Source: Thalassotalea_F euphylliae
GTDB lineage: Bacteria > Pseudomonadota > Gammaproteobacteria > Enterobacterales > Alteromonadaceae
NCBI RefSeq assembly: GCF_042682785.1
Contig: NZ_JBHUIB010000001.1
Span: forward strand, 124,001-188,000
Direction: 5' to 3'
DNA length: 64,000 nucleotides
Below are positions 42,622 through 52,605 of the stretch, piece after piece. The notes beneath the pieces were generated by a model. The model was not told where the DNA came from and ran no database searches. It was given only the letters and a program-made list of their open reading frames with translations. The translations under genes were made by a program, and so were the position numbers. The first letter of the stretch is position 1. Each line of letters opens with the position of its first letter.

Positions 42622-45600
42622 GGTTGGTTTTCTTCGCCAGCAACAGGGTTACAAGGGAACTCTCCTTGTGCACCATTCTGCGCTTTTACAAATACCGCAG
42701 TCGTTAACGCAGGAATGGTAAACGTATCACCACTTAGCGTTGCCGATTTAACCGTTTCATCAGAACCATTTTGCTGTGTTACATGTAATGTAGAGCCAGC
42801 TACACCAGCAAGCGTAAAGTCTTGCGCTTGGTCATCTGCATTAAATAAAACAGTGATGCCATCCACTGATGCATCTATATCGCTTCCTGCGCATAGGCCA
42901 TCGCTTAACGTCATAACAATCAGACCACTCTGTTGACTAGTGCCTGTATTATGGAAACCAACGCGTGTATGTACATCACTTTCAGCATCTAAACGAAACA
43001 GTGGTGATGAGTAGCGTATTTGCAACTGCTCTTTGAAACCATTGTGCGCTTTAGCAATAAGCGCTGGCGACACCACAATATTGCCATTGTTGATAATCGT
43101 TTCCATGGTATCAAAACGTGCTTCGTTGTCTTGTGCAGGCGGTAGACCACGTGCCCAGTTATTGTCTTGTTGACTAAAGTCAACACGGTTAAACCAGTCA
43201 CCCGAGTTATATGAATTTCTATCTAACGACTTACTGCGCAGCAAGTCAGTACCCATCTGATAGAAAGGTATACCTTGTCCTAGGTTAACAATGGCATTAC
43301 TCAACAAATGCACACGTACACGATCGTCAGCAGACATTGACGCAGGTAACTTAGCTTGTGTGTTGTCCCATAGCGATTCATTGTCATGTTTGTCCACGTA
43401 GTTAACAGATTCTTGTGGATCTAAGGTGTAACCAACACCCTGGAAGTCAATACCCGTTGTAACTGCGCCTTGATGGTCTTCAAAGCTATAAGTTTGAAGG
43501 TTACCAGCCATACCGATACGAATACGATCAGCTTGACTGCCAGCACTACCATTAACACCTGCACCATTGTCAAACGTGTCATTGCCACTTACCCAGCCTT
43601 GTGCAGCACCGCTGTCGGTAAAGTTTCCGCCACGCACACCATCACGCAGGCGATCATTAAAGGTACCTATATCTGTGCCAGCCATGTTGAACTGAGTAGC
43701 TTGTTCAAAGCGCTGATTACCTGACACTTCACCGAAGTCCCAGCCTTCACCATAAAGGTAAATATTAGCACCATCGACTTGGTCCACACCCAAGGTTAAC
43801 TTAGCTAACGCTTGTTGCGCTCTCACCATGGCAGATTTTGGAATATGCCCCATTAAGTCAAATCGGAAGGAATCAACTTTGAACGCTTTTGCCCACAACA
43901 CCAATGAATCAACCATCAGTTTTTCCATCATCAGGTGCTCTGTCGCCGTATTGTCACAACAGGTACTGTTCTCAACAGCACCACTGATTGGGTTTAAGCG
44001 GTGATAATAACCGGGTACCATTTTATCCAGCACAGAGTTATCCCAAAGGCCAGATGCTGAAGTATGGTTGTAGACCACATCCATGACAAAATTAAGACCG
44101 ATATCATCCAGCGCTTTTACCATTTCTCTAAATTCAAGAATACGGATTTCACCATCGGCACTTGACGCGTAGCTACCTTCTACGGCATTAAAATGCAGCG
44201 GATCATAACCCCAGTTAAAACCGTCAAAGTTACTCATAGCAGCAACAATTTCTTGAATATCTCGATCTGCAGGGTTTTGATTCGCGAGCTCTGTCAGCAC
44301 TTCCGACACAGTCAAACCAGTAGCAGAAGCACAGCGAGATTGCACCGCATCCACTGTCGAGCGTGCACAAAGCGCGTCAAAGCTACTATCTAAGTCTATG
44401 CGGCCATCAGCATCTTCATTGACGGTCGCAATATCAAAGATAGGCAGTAGGTGGAAGTGGCTTAGCCCCGCATCAGCCAATGATTTCAAATGCGACATAC
44501 CCGTTGAAAGCGCTGCGCCATTTTCACCATTGTAGGTAAACGCCTTATATTTACCACGATCTGCGGCCGGTATAGAGGTATCAAATTGACTGAAATCTCT
44601 GACATGTCCTTCATATAAAGTAATGTCTTTCGGCGCAGGTAAAGTTTTCGCCAAGCTATCCCAGCCAGCAGGCATTAACGTCGAGTCGTTATAAATATCA
44701 ATAAACTGACTGTAGCTACTGTTTTCAGCTAAGCTAACCGAGTATGGGTCTGTTACCAAATAGCTTTCTATGGCGTTCGATACGGGGTGATAGGCTGTCA
44801 CATCAAAGCGGTAATACTGTTTGTCCCAGCTGGCATCTCCCGTAAACGTATATACACCGTTACTTACCGATGACGCTGCTACACGCTCTAACTCGTTGCC
44901 CGCTTGGTCGTATACCACAAGCATTATGCTTTGCACCGTTGGTGCCCAAACACTCACGCTTGGCACACCTGCTTGATACTCAGGACCTAGAGCAGCATTA
45001 GTCGCAAACAAACTGTCGATAACGCGAGGCGTTTGCACAAATGAGGCTTCTAACAAATTGTCGTTGCTGTCGTAAGCCGCAACCACAAGCTGAGCTTTTA
45101 ATAATTCTGCCGCTTGCGAGGCATCAGCCAACGTAAACTGTGTAAAGTTTGATAGATGCGGATTCTCACTACCTAATGATTCGGACAACTGCCCTGATAT
45201 GGTCATGGCAATATCACCATCACTCCCGACCAAAACACCATTTTCAGTGGTAATTGCCGCAGATTGCGAGTAGTGCAATTTGAATACATTTGCTCTGTTG
45301 TCAGTCGTCTGCCATGCCAACGTATCTGCACGCAACCAGTGCCCAGAACGATTCAGTATTTCAACATCTCGCTCTTCCGGTAACACACAGGAATTACGCC
45401 AGAAATTACCAAACTCGCCGTAGCAACCACCTGCTTCTTGATACAGGTCAGCGGTTTGATTGCCATTGCCGTCATTAAAGATCAAATTAGACTGCTGCAC
45501 ACCTGCAGGGAAAGTAAAGCTATACCACCCATTACCAAGCGATGTCATCGCTAGACCCGGCCACCCAGGTGCACCAGGATTATCCCAATAGTAAATATTG

Positions 45601-48600
45601 AGACTATCGCTCCATGAATCTGGTTTTTTGAAATAAACTGTCATGCCTGGCTCAGGTATGTCACAGCTATCACTCCAACCTTCACCTTCTACATAACAGC
45701 CATCTCCTTCGCGATACAGATCAGAGGTTTGCGGCGCACCTGCATTATTGAAAATAATGTTGCTTGCTTGCACGCCGTCTGGCAACTGGTATCTGAACCA
45801 GTCGTCACCCAAAGCTGTCATCGCCTCTCCAGGCCAACCAACATTAGCTGTAGTATTCGGCGACGTATTCCAGAAATAAGCATACGCATTTTGCCACTCG
45901 CTCGGCTTCTTAAAGTAGGCGGTATATCCTGGGGTAGCGCAGCTGTCACTCCAAGTCGCAGATTCAATATCAAAACAACCATCACCTTCTCTGTAGAGGT
46001 CAGCCGTTTGATTACCAGTAAGGTCGTTAATTATAAGGTTTGCAGCAGTCACACCGTCTGGGAATTGGAAGCTAAACCAGTCATTACCCAAGGCATCCAT
46101 CTCGATACCTGGCCATTCAGGCGAGCCTTCAACATTCCAGTAATAGATGTTAGGTACATTCCAAGATAACGGACGGCGCACATACACTGTCATGCCAGGG
46201 TCCAGCACATCGATGACACAACTGTCTTGCCATGCGTCAGAAACAAAACAGCCGTCAGCATCACGGAAGAGATCTGTCGTCTGCATGCCATTATTGTCAT
46301 GGAAAAGCATATTGGCTTGTGTGGTGTTTAAACCAAACTGATAACTGTACCAGTTGTTGCCCTCATCCGTCATGGCGACACCTGGCCAATCTGAAGCAGC
46401 TACTTCACCGTTTGCATTCCAAAAATGAACGTTAATATCATTTGCCCACGCATCTGGCTTCTTAAAGTAAACCTTGATACCCGCTACTGGCGGCTCACAA
46501 TCAACCAACCATTCACCGTCAGCGTAACAGCCATCTGCAGAAAGGTTCAGATCAACAGTTTGGTTACCGCTGCCATCATTGAAAATAAGATTTGCCATGG
46601 AAACATTGTCTGGGAATTGGAATTTGTACCAACCACCTGCAACTGGCTCCATTGCTATTCCAGGCCATTCAACACTAGGAGCAGGGTCTGCATTCCAGTA
46701 GTAAATATTGGCGTTTTCACCCCATTCGTCAGGCTTTTTAAAGTAGGCAGTTATGCCAGGTTCAGGCACGTCACAGGCGTCTTGCCAAGTATCACTTTCT
46801 ATTAGGTAACATCCATCGCCTTCGCGATAAAGGTCAGACGTTTGTTTGCCTGCGCCGTCGTTGAAGATGATATTCGCACTTTTAACCCCATCGTCAAATT
46901 GGAATTGGTACCAATCGCCATTGATTTGTTCCATCGTGACACCTGGCCATTCTGGAGATCCTTGAGGGTTTGCATTCCACCAATAAATATTGACGTCTGC
47001 CCATTCTTCCGGCTTTTGGAAGACGACTTTCATACCCGGAAGGACACCTTTCTCAACCGTTAATTGCGTGGTGTTACTGGTCGATTGATAGTTATCTACC
47101 GAGGCTTTGAACGTCAGCTGCGAACCATCAGCCAGCTCGCTGACATCAAAAAACACCTTATAATCACCAGTATCAGGATCATTAGTAAAATCTGTACCTA
47201 ACGACTCAAACTCTCCGCCATCAACACTCACGGAAAAATGTACACGATGAAGCGGAAACGCCCGTTGGTCGTACCCTGACAGCGATGCCTTTACTTCTAC
47301 TAAGCCAGAAACAAGCTCCTGTTCAGCCAAGCTAGTAATAGCAATTTCAGGCACATTTTCTGGCCAAGGAATTTTTGGAATTGAAGACAGCACAACAACA
47401 TCTAACGCAGGAACATCAATCGTCATTTGTTGGTCAAGTGCGCGACGGCTAGCACCAAAAGGCCAAACTTGCGCATATTTGTTTGTCATTGCTTCAACAC
47501 TTATTGTCTGAGGCTGAGTACTCGTGTTGAACAGTACAATAACTTCACGTTGCTTTTCTGCGTCAAAACGTGACACAGCAAAAATTCCAGGCCTAGACTC
47601 ACTGTGGCGGACAAACTGATGTCCATGATTTAATGCTGGGAAAATCCGCTTTAATAACGCTAAACGACGCAAATGCCTAGCGATAGGATGACGATAATTA
47701 AAGTTATCGTCAGCCGTTGTATCGTCCGTACCTATCAAGTCGTTATCATTGTAGACATCTACTAGCGACGGGAACATATCTTCACGCGCGTCACTGTCAC
47801 CGCCGTCGCCGGTAAAGCCTTGCTCATCACCGTAATACACAACTGGCACACCACGAAGGAAATACATCATGGTTTCAGCAAGCATGGCTCGTTTTAGTTG
47901 ATCATCCGGAGTAATACCCGGCATTTGTTGAATAAAGTGACCTATACGACCAACATCATGGTTACTCACAAAGTTCATGAGTTGGTTGGCATGACTATTA
48001 CCACTGGTGTAATAATCATCTTGAGAGAATAACCAAGCTAGTCGGTCTGTGCCCTGCGTGTCAGCAACGACATCTTTAATAGCATAGTACAATCCAAAAT
48101 CGAGGACTGATGGGAATTTACCAACACGTGTAAAATGGCTTAAGTTTTTTGGTAAACCATCAAACATTTCACCAAAAATAAAGAAATCATTAACGCCTTG
48201 CGCTTTTGCGTGCGCTTTGATCTCGGGTATCCATTGCTGCCATAGTGCAATGTCGACATGTTTAATGGTATCTACACGAAAACCGTCAATCTTATAATCA
48301 GTGATCCACTGCTTAAAAATGTCCGTCATACCCGACACTACATCAGGATTTGTCGTATCTAAATCGTCTAAACCAAAGAAATCGCCATACACGCTAGATT
48401 CACCACTAAACGTGCTATCACCCTGATTATTGTAATACTGCGTGTCATTTAACCATGCAGGCCATTTCTCATTTTCTAAACCAGCAGGAATAAATGGCGT
48501 GTAGGGAGAGTTTTGCTTATCAGCAAGTGGCAAATAAGCGCAGTTTGACAAACCGTCTTTGAGCGAACCATCAGGGTTGTGGCATTCTTCATACTTGATG

Positions 48601-49073
48601 ACATCGCCCGTGTGGTTGACTACGACATCAAGGAATACCTTAATCCCTAAGCGATGTGCGCGAGAGACGAATGCGGCAAATTCCTGATTGGTCCCCCAGT
48701 GTGGGTCGATACGACTATAATCAGTCGCCCAATAGCCATGGTAGCCAGCGCTTTCACCCTGTACCCACATATTTTTGAAAGGTGGTGTTATCCAAATTGC
48801 CGTAATACCGGTTAGTTTCAGATAACTTAATTTGTTGGTTAACCCTTTTAGGTCACCACCATGGAAATACTTTGGATGCGTTTTATCTAATCCATTGAGT
48901 GATGGTTCGCCAGCGACACCGCCATCGTCGTTGTTCGGATCACCATTTGCAAAGCGGTCAGGAAGCACAAAATATATTACTTCATCTTCAATATCCGCTC
49001 GCACCATGGTGCTTACAAACAAGCATAGGCACGCCAGCCAATACACTGCCAAACGCGTGAACAAAAAGTTCAT
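42051..49073 (-). CDS. Giant secreted amylopullulanase: alpha-amylase and pullulanase joined by starch-binding modules
   Basis: 2340 aa from the ATG at 49073, which has GGGGGAG upstream and starts a Sec signal (MNFLFTRLAVYWLACLCLF). Residues 30-580 are a GH13 alpha-amylase with D268 (GFRVDTIKH), E302 (FGEMFDG) and D373 (SNHDVG) as catalytic triad. After a beta-domain, six modules of about 90 residues cover 679-1230. A type I pullulanase (about 1236-2140) follows with FNWGYDPLHFN, D1739 (FRFDLMGH), E1776 (YGEGWDF) and D1897 (KHDNES). Two more modules end the chain. The enzyme should cut alpha-1,4 and alpha-1,6 bonds of starch or glycogen outside the cell or at its surface. The modules resemble CBM26-like starch-binding domains (inference). 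No anchor or secretion-system C-terminus is seen. Confidence 0.93.
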   Translation of the reverse strand: MNFLFTRLAVYWLACLCLFVSTMVRADIEDEVIYFVLPDRFANGDPNNDDGGVAGEPSLNGLDKTHPKYFHGGDLKGLTNKLSYLKLTGITAIWITPPFKNMWVQGESAGYHGYWATDYSRIDPHWGTNQEFAAFVSRAHRLGIKVFLDVVVNHTGDVIKYEECHNPDGSLKDGLSNCAYLPLADKQNSPYTPFIPAGLENEKWPAWLNDTQYYNNQGDSTFSGESSVYGDFFGLDDLDTTNPDVVSGMTDIFKQWITDYKIDGFRVDTIKHVDIALWQQWIPEIKAHAKAQGVNDFFIFGEMFDGLPKNLSHFTRVGKFPSVLDFGLYYAIKDVVADTQGTDRLAWLFSQDDYYTSGNSHANQLMNFVSNHDVGRIGHFIQQMPGITPDDQLKRAMLAETMMYFLRGVPVVYYGDEQGFTGDGGDSDAREDMFPSLVDVYNDNDLIGTDDTTADDNFNYRHPIARHLRRLALLKRIFPALNHGHQFVRHSESRPGIFAVSRFDAEKQREVIVLFNTSTQPQTISVEAMTNKYAQVWPFGASRRALDQQMTIDVPALDVVVLSSIPKIPWPENVPEIAITSLAEQELVSGLVEVKASLSGYDQRAFPLHRVHFSVSVDGGEFESLGTDFTNDPDTGDYKVFFDVSELADGSQLTFKASVDNYQSTSNTTQLTVEKGVLPGMKVVFQKPEEWADVNIYWWNANPQGSPEWPGVTMEQINGDWYQFQFDDGVKSANIIFNDGAGKQTSDLYREGDGCYLIESDTWQDACDVPEPGITAYFKKPDEWGENANIYYWNADPAPSVEWPGIAMEPVAGGWYKFQFPDNVSMANLIFNDGSGNQTVDLNLSADGCYADGEWLVDCEPPVAGIKVYFKKPDAWANDINVHFWNANGEVAASDWPGVAMTDEGNNWYSYQFGLNTTQANMLFHDNNGMQTTDLFRDADGCFVSDAWQDSCVIDVLDPGMTVYVRRPLSWNVPNIYYWNVEGSPEWPGIEMDALGNDWFSFQFPDGVTAANLIINDLTGNQTADLYREGDGCFDIESATWSDSCATPGYTAYFKKPSEWQNAYAYFWNTSPNTTANVGWPGEAMTALGDDWFRYQLPDGVQASNIIFNNAGAPQTSDLYREGDGCYVEGEGWSDSCDIPEPGMTVYFKKPDSWSDSLNIYYWDNPGAPGWPGLAMTSLGNGWYSFTFPAGVQQSNLIFNDGNGNQTADLYQEAGGCYGEFGNFWRNSCVLPEERDVEILNRSGHWLRADTLAWQTTDNRANVFKLHYSQSAAITTENGVLVGSDGDIAMTISGQLSESLGSENPHLSNFTQFTLADASQAAELLKAQLVVAAYDSNDNLLEASFVQTPRVIDSLFATNAALGPEYQAGVPSVSVWAPTVQSIMLVVYDQAGNELERVAASSVSNGVYTFTGDASWDKQYYRFDVTAYHPVSNAIESYLVTDPYSVSLAENSSYSQFIDIYNDSTLMPAGWDSLAKTLPAPKDITLYEGHVRDFSQFDTSIPAADRGKYKAFTYNGENGAALSTGMSHLKSLADAGLSHFHLLPIFDIATVNEDADGRIDLDSSFDALCARSTVDAVQSRCASATGLTVSEVLTELANQNPADRDIQEIVAAMSNFDGFNWGYDPLHFNAVEGSYASSADGEIRILEFREMVKALDDIGLNFVMDVVYNHTSASGLWDNSVLDKMVPGYYHRLNPISGAVENSTCCDNTATEHLMMEKLMVDSLVLWAKAFKVDSFRFDLMGHIPKSAMVRAQQALAKLTLGVDQVDGANIYLYGEGWDFGEVSGNQRFEQATQFNMAGTDIGTFNDRLRDGVRGGNFTDSGAAQGWVSGNDTFDNGAGVNGSAGSQADRIRIGMAGNLQTYSFEDHQGAVTTGIDFQGVGYTLDPQESVNYVDKHDNESLWDNTQAKLPASMSADDRVRVHLLSNAIVNLGQGIPFYQMGTDLLRSKSLDRNSYNSGDWFNRVDFSQQDNNWARGLPPAQDNEARFDTMETIINNGNIVVSPALIAKAHNGFKEQLQIRYSSPLFRLDAESDVHTRVGFHNTGTSQQSGLIVMTLSDGLCAGSDIDASVDGITVLFNADDQAQDFTLAGVAGSTLHVTQQNGSDETVKSATLSGDTFTIPALTTAVFVKAQNGAQGEFPCNPVAGEENQPGMTVYFQKPDAWGDAYIYYWNTSPVNSSVGWPGNPMAAIGDNWYSYQLPNGVDAANVIFNDNSGNQTVDLYREGDGCYVQATGEWSDSCVLPGLSFYFKKPANWTDGVHLYYWQAQGITDASWPGELMQSLGNDWFFYQMPEGVRQTNLIFNDAAAGGSGGQTTDLTRSQSGCYEYDTGVWSETCAPMQ
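45385..47038 (-). repeat. Six tandem starch-binding-like modules
   Basis: Modules begin near 47038, 46757, 46482, 46199, 45931 and 45648, about 270-280 bases each. All share FKKPxxW at the start, YYWN, WPG, GWYxFQFPDGV, LIFNDGSGNQTxDL and two Cys that probably form a disulfide. They are diverged in DNA, so they are not a recent expansion, and they code for one continuous protein. Confidence 0.9.
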
Positions 49074-49288
49074 ACGCTCTCCCCCGTTTATTTTTGTTAT
49101 GTCTTTAATGTTGTTTTTCATGCTGCTTTTTTATTCGATTTTTACAGCATCAACAGAGTATAAAGTGAAAAAGAAGGGAAAATTCGTGCCCTAACAGACG
49201 ACTTTTTAACACTTAATTAACATACAAATAGCGTTAGCCCTTTACTCGTCTATATTTTCAGCAAAATGACATTGTCTAGATTGACCTT

Positions 49289-49303
49289 ATGAATACGTTT
49301 GCA
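49289..49303. promoter_or_regulatory. LacI-type operator, copy 1
   Basis: ATGAATACGTTTGCA, a partly symmetric site with the central CG typical of LacI-family operators. It lies in the divergent region between the starch enzyme and cytochrome b561. Confidence 0.55.
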
Positions 49304-49310
49304 ACGTTTA

Positions 49311-49325
49311 ATGAATACGTTTGCA
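49311..49325. promoter_or_regulatory. LacI-type operator, copy 2
   Basis: Identical 15-base copy of the 49289 site, 22 bases (two helical turns) further on. On the minus strand both lie upstream of a -35-like TAGACA (near 49278), a position that suits an activator or looping repressor of the starch gene. Confidence 0.55.
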
Positions 49326-49374
49326 TAACATCCAACAACAAGGTTAAATGTCGATTTTCGTTAAAGGCATGCTC

Positions 49375-49911
49375 ATGATTAAAGACTCAGACCAACAATA
49401 CGGACTAATAAGCAAGCTATTTCACTGGCTAAGCGCCTTGTGTATTGTCGGCTTGTTCGCTGCAGGCTGGTGGATGGTGGAGCTTGATTATTACAGTGAA
49501 TGGTATCGCACGGCACCGCATTGGCATAAAAGTATCGGAATTTTGTTGTTGATAGCTACGATAGCTAGGATAGGCTGGAAATTGCTGACCCCGTCACCGA
49601 AAGCACTGGCAGAGCACTCTGCAGCAACAGTAAAAATCTCAAAACTTGGGCACAGCGTAATGTACCTACTCATGGTCATCATCATGCTCAGCGGTTATTT
49701 AATATCTACGGCCGATGGGCGAGGGATTGAAGTGTTTACATGGTTTGAAGTGCCAAGCTTGGGAGAACTTTTCGAAAACCAAGAAGACATTGCCGGCACC
49801 ATACACGAGTACCTGGCATATGGCCTTATAGGTCTTGCTGTTTTACATGCACTTGCCGCGTTAAAACACCACTTTGTCGATAAGGATAAGACTTTATCGC
49901 GCATGATGTGA
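49375..49911 (+). CDS. Cytochrome b561 family protein
   Basis: About 178 aa from the ATG at 49375 (AAAGG upstream); an ATG at 49348 with AAGG is equally possible (187 aa). Four membrane helices carry heme-ligand histidines in SKLFHWLSA, HWHKSIG, KLGHSVMYLL and VLHALAALKHH. It is a di-heme b-type cytochrome passing electrons from quinol across the inner membrane. It lies 44 bases before yceI, a very common pairing. Confidence 0.92.
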   Translation: MIKDSDQQYGLISKLFHWLSALCIVGLFAAGWWMVELDYYSEWYRTAPHWHKSIGILLLIATIARIGWKLLTPSPKALAEHSAATVKISKLGHSVMYLLMVIIMLSGYLISTADGRGIEVFTWFEVPSLGELFENQEDIAGTIHEYLAYGLIGLAVLHALAALKHHFVDKDKTLSRMM

Positions 49912-49955
49912 TTAGATAGTTACAAAGCTTTTACAAACGATAAGGACAACACACG

Positions 49956-50513
49956 ATGAAGAAGTTGATAGCAACGGCGATACTTTCTGCTGGTTTAGCG
50001 ATGCCGTCATTAGCGGCAGATTATGTTATCGATACAAAAGGCGCTCATGCGTCCATTAACTTTAAAGTGAAACATCTCGGCTATAGCTGGCTAACTGGTC
50101 GCTTTAATACGTTTTCAGGCAACTTTAGCTATGACAGTGCGAATGTTACTGCGAGTAAAATTTCGGTAAACATTGATACAGCAAGCGTTGACTCTAACCA
50201 TGCTGAACGCGACAAGCATTTGCGCAATGATGACTTTTTAGATGTTGGTAAGTTCTCAACGGCAACGTTTGAGAGCAACAAGATTGAAGACTTGGGTAAC
50301 GACAAGCTAAAAATTTCAGGTGTGCTAACCCTTCAAGGTATTAAAAAAGATATCGTCATTGACGCCGTCAAAATAGGCGAAGGTAAAGATCCATGGGGCG
50401 GATACCGTGCTGGCTTCTCAGGTACAACAAAAATTGCCATGAAAGACTTTGGCTACAAAATGGATTTTGGTGACATAGTGTTCGATCTGCACATTGAAGG
50501 TATTCGCAAGTAA
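49956..50513 (+). CDS. yceI: YceI family periplasmic protein
   Basis: 185 aa with a Sec signal (MKKLIATAILSAGLAMPSLA). The mature lipocalin-like barrel binds polyisoprenoid lipids in known homologues. YVIDTKGAHASINFKVKHLG and FKVKHLGYSWLTGRF are typical of the N-terminus. Probably co-transcribed with the cytochrome b561 gene, with which the family may work in electron or isoprenoid-quinone handling. Confidence 0.94.
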   Translation: MKKLIATAILSAGLAMPSLAADYVIDTKGAHASINFKVKHLGYSWLTGRFNTFSGNFSYDSANVTASKISVNIDTASVDSNHAERDKHLRNDDFLDVGKFSTATFESNKIEDLGNDKLKISGVLTLQGIKKDIVIDAVKIGEGKDPWGGYRAGFSGTTKIAMKDFGYKMDFGDIVFDLHIEGIRK

Positions 50514-50565
50514 TTGAATAATTTTGAAATATTCACCGCTGTTTAACCGCTTGGTTACAGACAAC

Positions 50566-50594
50566 AAAAAGCCCGCTAAATGCGGGCTTTTTTT
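50566..50594. terminator. Bidirectional intrinsic terminator
   Basis: AAAAAGCCCGC / GCGGGCTTTTT with a TAAAT loop. It ends yceI and overlaps the stop codon of the convergent DUF1289 gene. Confidence 0.92.
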
Positions 50595-50907
50595 ATAATT
50601 CGAAATCACCGAAATCAAGGTCATCACTGGTCGATAACGTTGTACGCTCTGGCGGATCAAATAACGAAGGCTGCGGCTTCTGCTCTGCTTTCACTTCTTC
50701 CTTAGTCTTTTTTACACCTTCTTTGCGCTTTTTGCGTTGTACGCAACGTTTTACCACTTTTTGCTTATCATCACTAGACAGCGTGATCCATTGTTGGCGC
50801 TCGTCGCGAGTACGAAAACAGCCTTTACAATAGCCTTTGTCATCTGACTGACAAACCCCAATACATGGACTGGGGACGTCAAAAAATTCTAACTGCGTTG
50901 TCGTCAT
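50593..50907 (-). CDS. DUF1289 domain protein
   Basis: 104 aa. The N-terminal half has the DUF1289 cysteine pattern (SPCIGVCQSDDKGYCKGCFRT, then ERQQWITLS), likely a small metal or Fe-S site. The C-terminal half is Lys-rich, then acidic (DDLDFGDFEL), and probably disordered. Function is unknown for the family. Confidence 0.88.
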   Translation of the reverse strand: MTTTQLEFFDVPSPCIGVCQSDDKGYCKGCFRTRDERQQWITLSSDDKQKVVKRCVQRKKRKEGVKKTKEEVKAEQKPQPSLFDPPERTTLSTSDDLDFGDFEL

Positions 50908-50987
50908 AGTGTAGTCATTAAAGCGAAAACCAAAACCTGCCTTTTAGTGTTGATGCAAGATACCTAGCAACTCATTAAGTATAGCCT

Positions 50988-51018
50988 GCCTCGAATCGCC
51001 TATTGTAGCATTCGAGGC
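50988..51018. terminator. Stem-loop downstream of the SulP gene
   Basis: GCCTCGAAT and ATTCGAGGC, perfect 9-base arms with a 13-base loop, 9 bases past the SulP stop. There is no T run, so it may stabilise the 3' end instead of terminating. Confidence 0.5.
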
Positions 51019-51026
51019 ACTAATGC

Positions 51027-52583
51027 TTATGCTAACTTATCTGTCGCAATATGGTAATCAGGATCTTCAATAACGTTCACTTCTACTAAGTCACCTGCTT
51101 TTTTCAGCAATAACTTACATTCTGGGCTTAAGTGAACAAGATGCATGGTTTTACCTTTTGCAATGTAACGTTCAGCTAGCGTATCAATCGCTTCAATAGC
51201 AGAGTGGTCAGCTACGCGTGAGTTCTTGAACTCAACAATGACATCATCAGTATCATCTTCTACGTTAAACTGCTCTAAGAAGCTTTGAACGGAACCGAAG
51301 AAAAGTGGACCGTGAACTTCGTAAACCGTTGAACCAGCAATATTTTTCGAGCGAATAACATTCACATGTTTAGCGTGTTCCCAAGCAAACACTAGAGCAG
51401 AAACAATCACCCCAACAATAACAGCTACTGCTAAGTCAGTGGCAACTGTTACGCCTGATACCAAGACAATAACAAATGCATCCGCCTTAGGTACTTTGTT
51501 CATGATTCGGAAACTTGACCACTCAAACGTGCCAATAACGACGATGAACATTACACCTACAAGCGCCGCTAGTGGGATTTGCTCAATTAGACTAGAAGCG
51601 AACAAGATAATCGCTAACAAACCCAGTGCCGCTGTAATACCAGAAGCTCGGCCACGACCGCCCGAGTTTACGTTGATCATCGACTGACCAATCATTGCAC
51701 AGCCGCCCATCGCACCAAAGAAACCATTAACTGTGTTAGATGCACCTTGTGCAATACACTCTTTGTTACCGCGACCACGAGTACCGGTTAATTCATCAAT
51801 AAGTGTTAACGTTAATAGTGACTCAATCAAACCAATAGCTGCTAGAACTAACGCAAATGGGAAAATGATACGTAACGTTTCAAAGGTAAATGGTACTTCT
51901 GGAATCGCAAAGGTTGGCAAACCACCGGCAATAGTTGCTGCAGGGTCATTTGTCATATCACGCACATAATCAACCACAGTGCGAGCATCTAAATCCATAC
52001 TTTGTGCGAGCAACGTCACAACAATAATTGCCACTAACGACGATGGAACCGCGCGTGTTAGTTTCGGTAAGAAATGAATAATACCCATGGTCAAGGCAAT
52101 CAAACCAAGCATAGTCATTAGCTGGTTGCCTTGCATCCAAACGAAGATACCTTCTTCGTTCGCAACTTTAAATTGACCAAGCTGCGCAAGGAAAATAACA
52201 ATCGCGAGACCGTTTACAAAGCCCAGCATAACGGGGTGCGGTACAAGTCTAATGAATTTACCGAGTTTGAAAATACCAGCGAGTATTTGTAAAACACCAC
52301 AGAGCACGACCGTAGCAAAGAGGTATTGAACACCATGCAAAGCAACAAGGCTCACCATAACGACGGCCATTGCACCCGTTGCACCAGAAATCATACCCGG
52401 GCGACCACCAAATACAGAGGTAATTAAACCCACCATAAAGGCAGCATAAAGACCTACCAAAGGCTCTACCCCAGCAACAAAAGCAAAGGCAACCGCTTCG
52501 GGTACCAGAGCTAGTGCGACGGTTAAGCCTGATAACACATCGTTCTTAAGGCTTGTTACCTTACTCGCGTGTAACTCAAACAT
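51027..52583 (-). CDS. SulP family anion transporter with STAS domain
   Basis: 518 aa inner-membrane transporter. About ten to fourteen helices (20-400) include PEAVAFAFVAGVEPLVGLYAA and GGCAMIGQSMINVNSGGRGR, both typical of SulP. A cytoplasmic STAS domain is at about 425-505. Substrates in the family include sulfate, bicarbonate and dicarboxylates; bicarbonate or sulfate is the likely choice here, but it cannot be fixed. Monocistronic, with its own promoter at 52606-52633. Confidence 0.93.
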   Translation of the reverse strand: MFELHASKVTSLKNDVLSGLTVALALVPEAVAFAFVAGVEPLVGLYAAFMVGLITSVFGGRPGMISGATGAMAVVMVSLVALHGVQYLFATVVLCGVLQILAGIFKLGKFIRLVPHPVMLGFVNGLAIVIFLAQLGQFKVANEEGIFVWMQGNQLMTMLGLIALTMGIIHFLPKLTRAVPSSLVAIIVVTLLAQSMDLDARTVVDYVRDMTNDPAATIAGGLPTFAIPEVPFTFETLRIIFPFALVLAAIGLIESLLTLTLIDELTGTRGRGNKECIAQGASNTVNGFFGAMGGCAMIGQSMINVNSGGRGRASGITAALGLLAIILFASSLIEQIPLAALVGVMFIVVIGTFEWSSFRIMNKVPKADAFVIVLVSGVTVATDLAVAVIVGVIVSALVFAWEHAKHVNVIRSKNIAGSTVYEVHGPLFFGSVQSFLEQFNVEDDTDDVIVEFKNSRVADHSAIEAIDTLAERYIAKGKTMHLVHLSPECKLLLKKAGDLVEVNVIEDPDYHIATDKLA

Positions 52584-52605
52584 TCTTATCTCGCGTTAGT
52601 TAGAA

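Noticed and set aside
45729..46805. Several plus-strand frames opposite the binding modules
   Set aside because: They recur with each module because they are the reverse complement of conserved coding sequence.
45385..47038. Regularly spaced repeats of about 275 bases, considered as a CRISPR or satellite array
   Set aside because: The period equals a protein module, the frame is continuous through all copies and the copies are diverged; they are domains of the starch enzyme.
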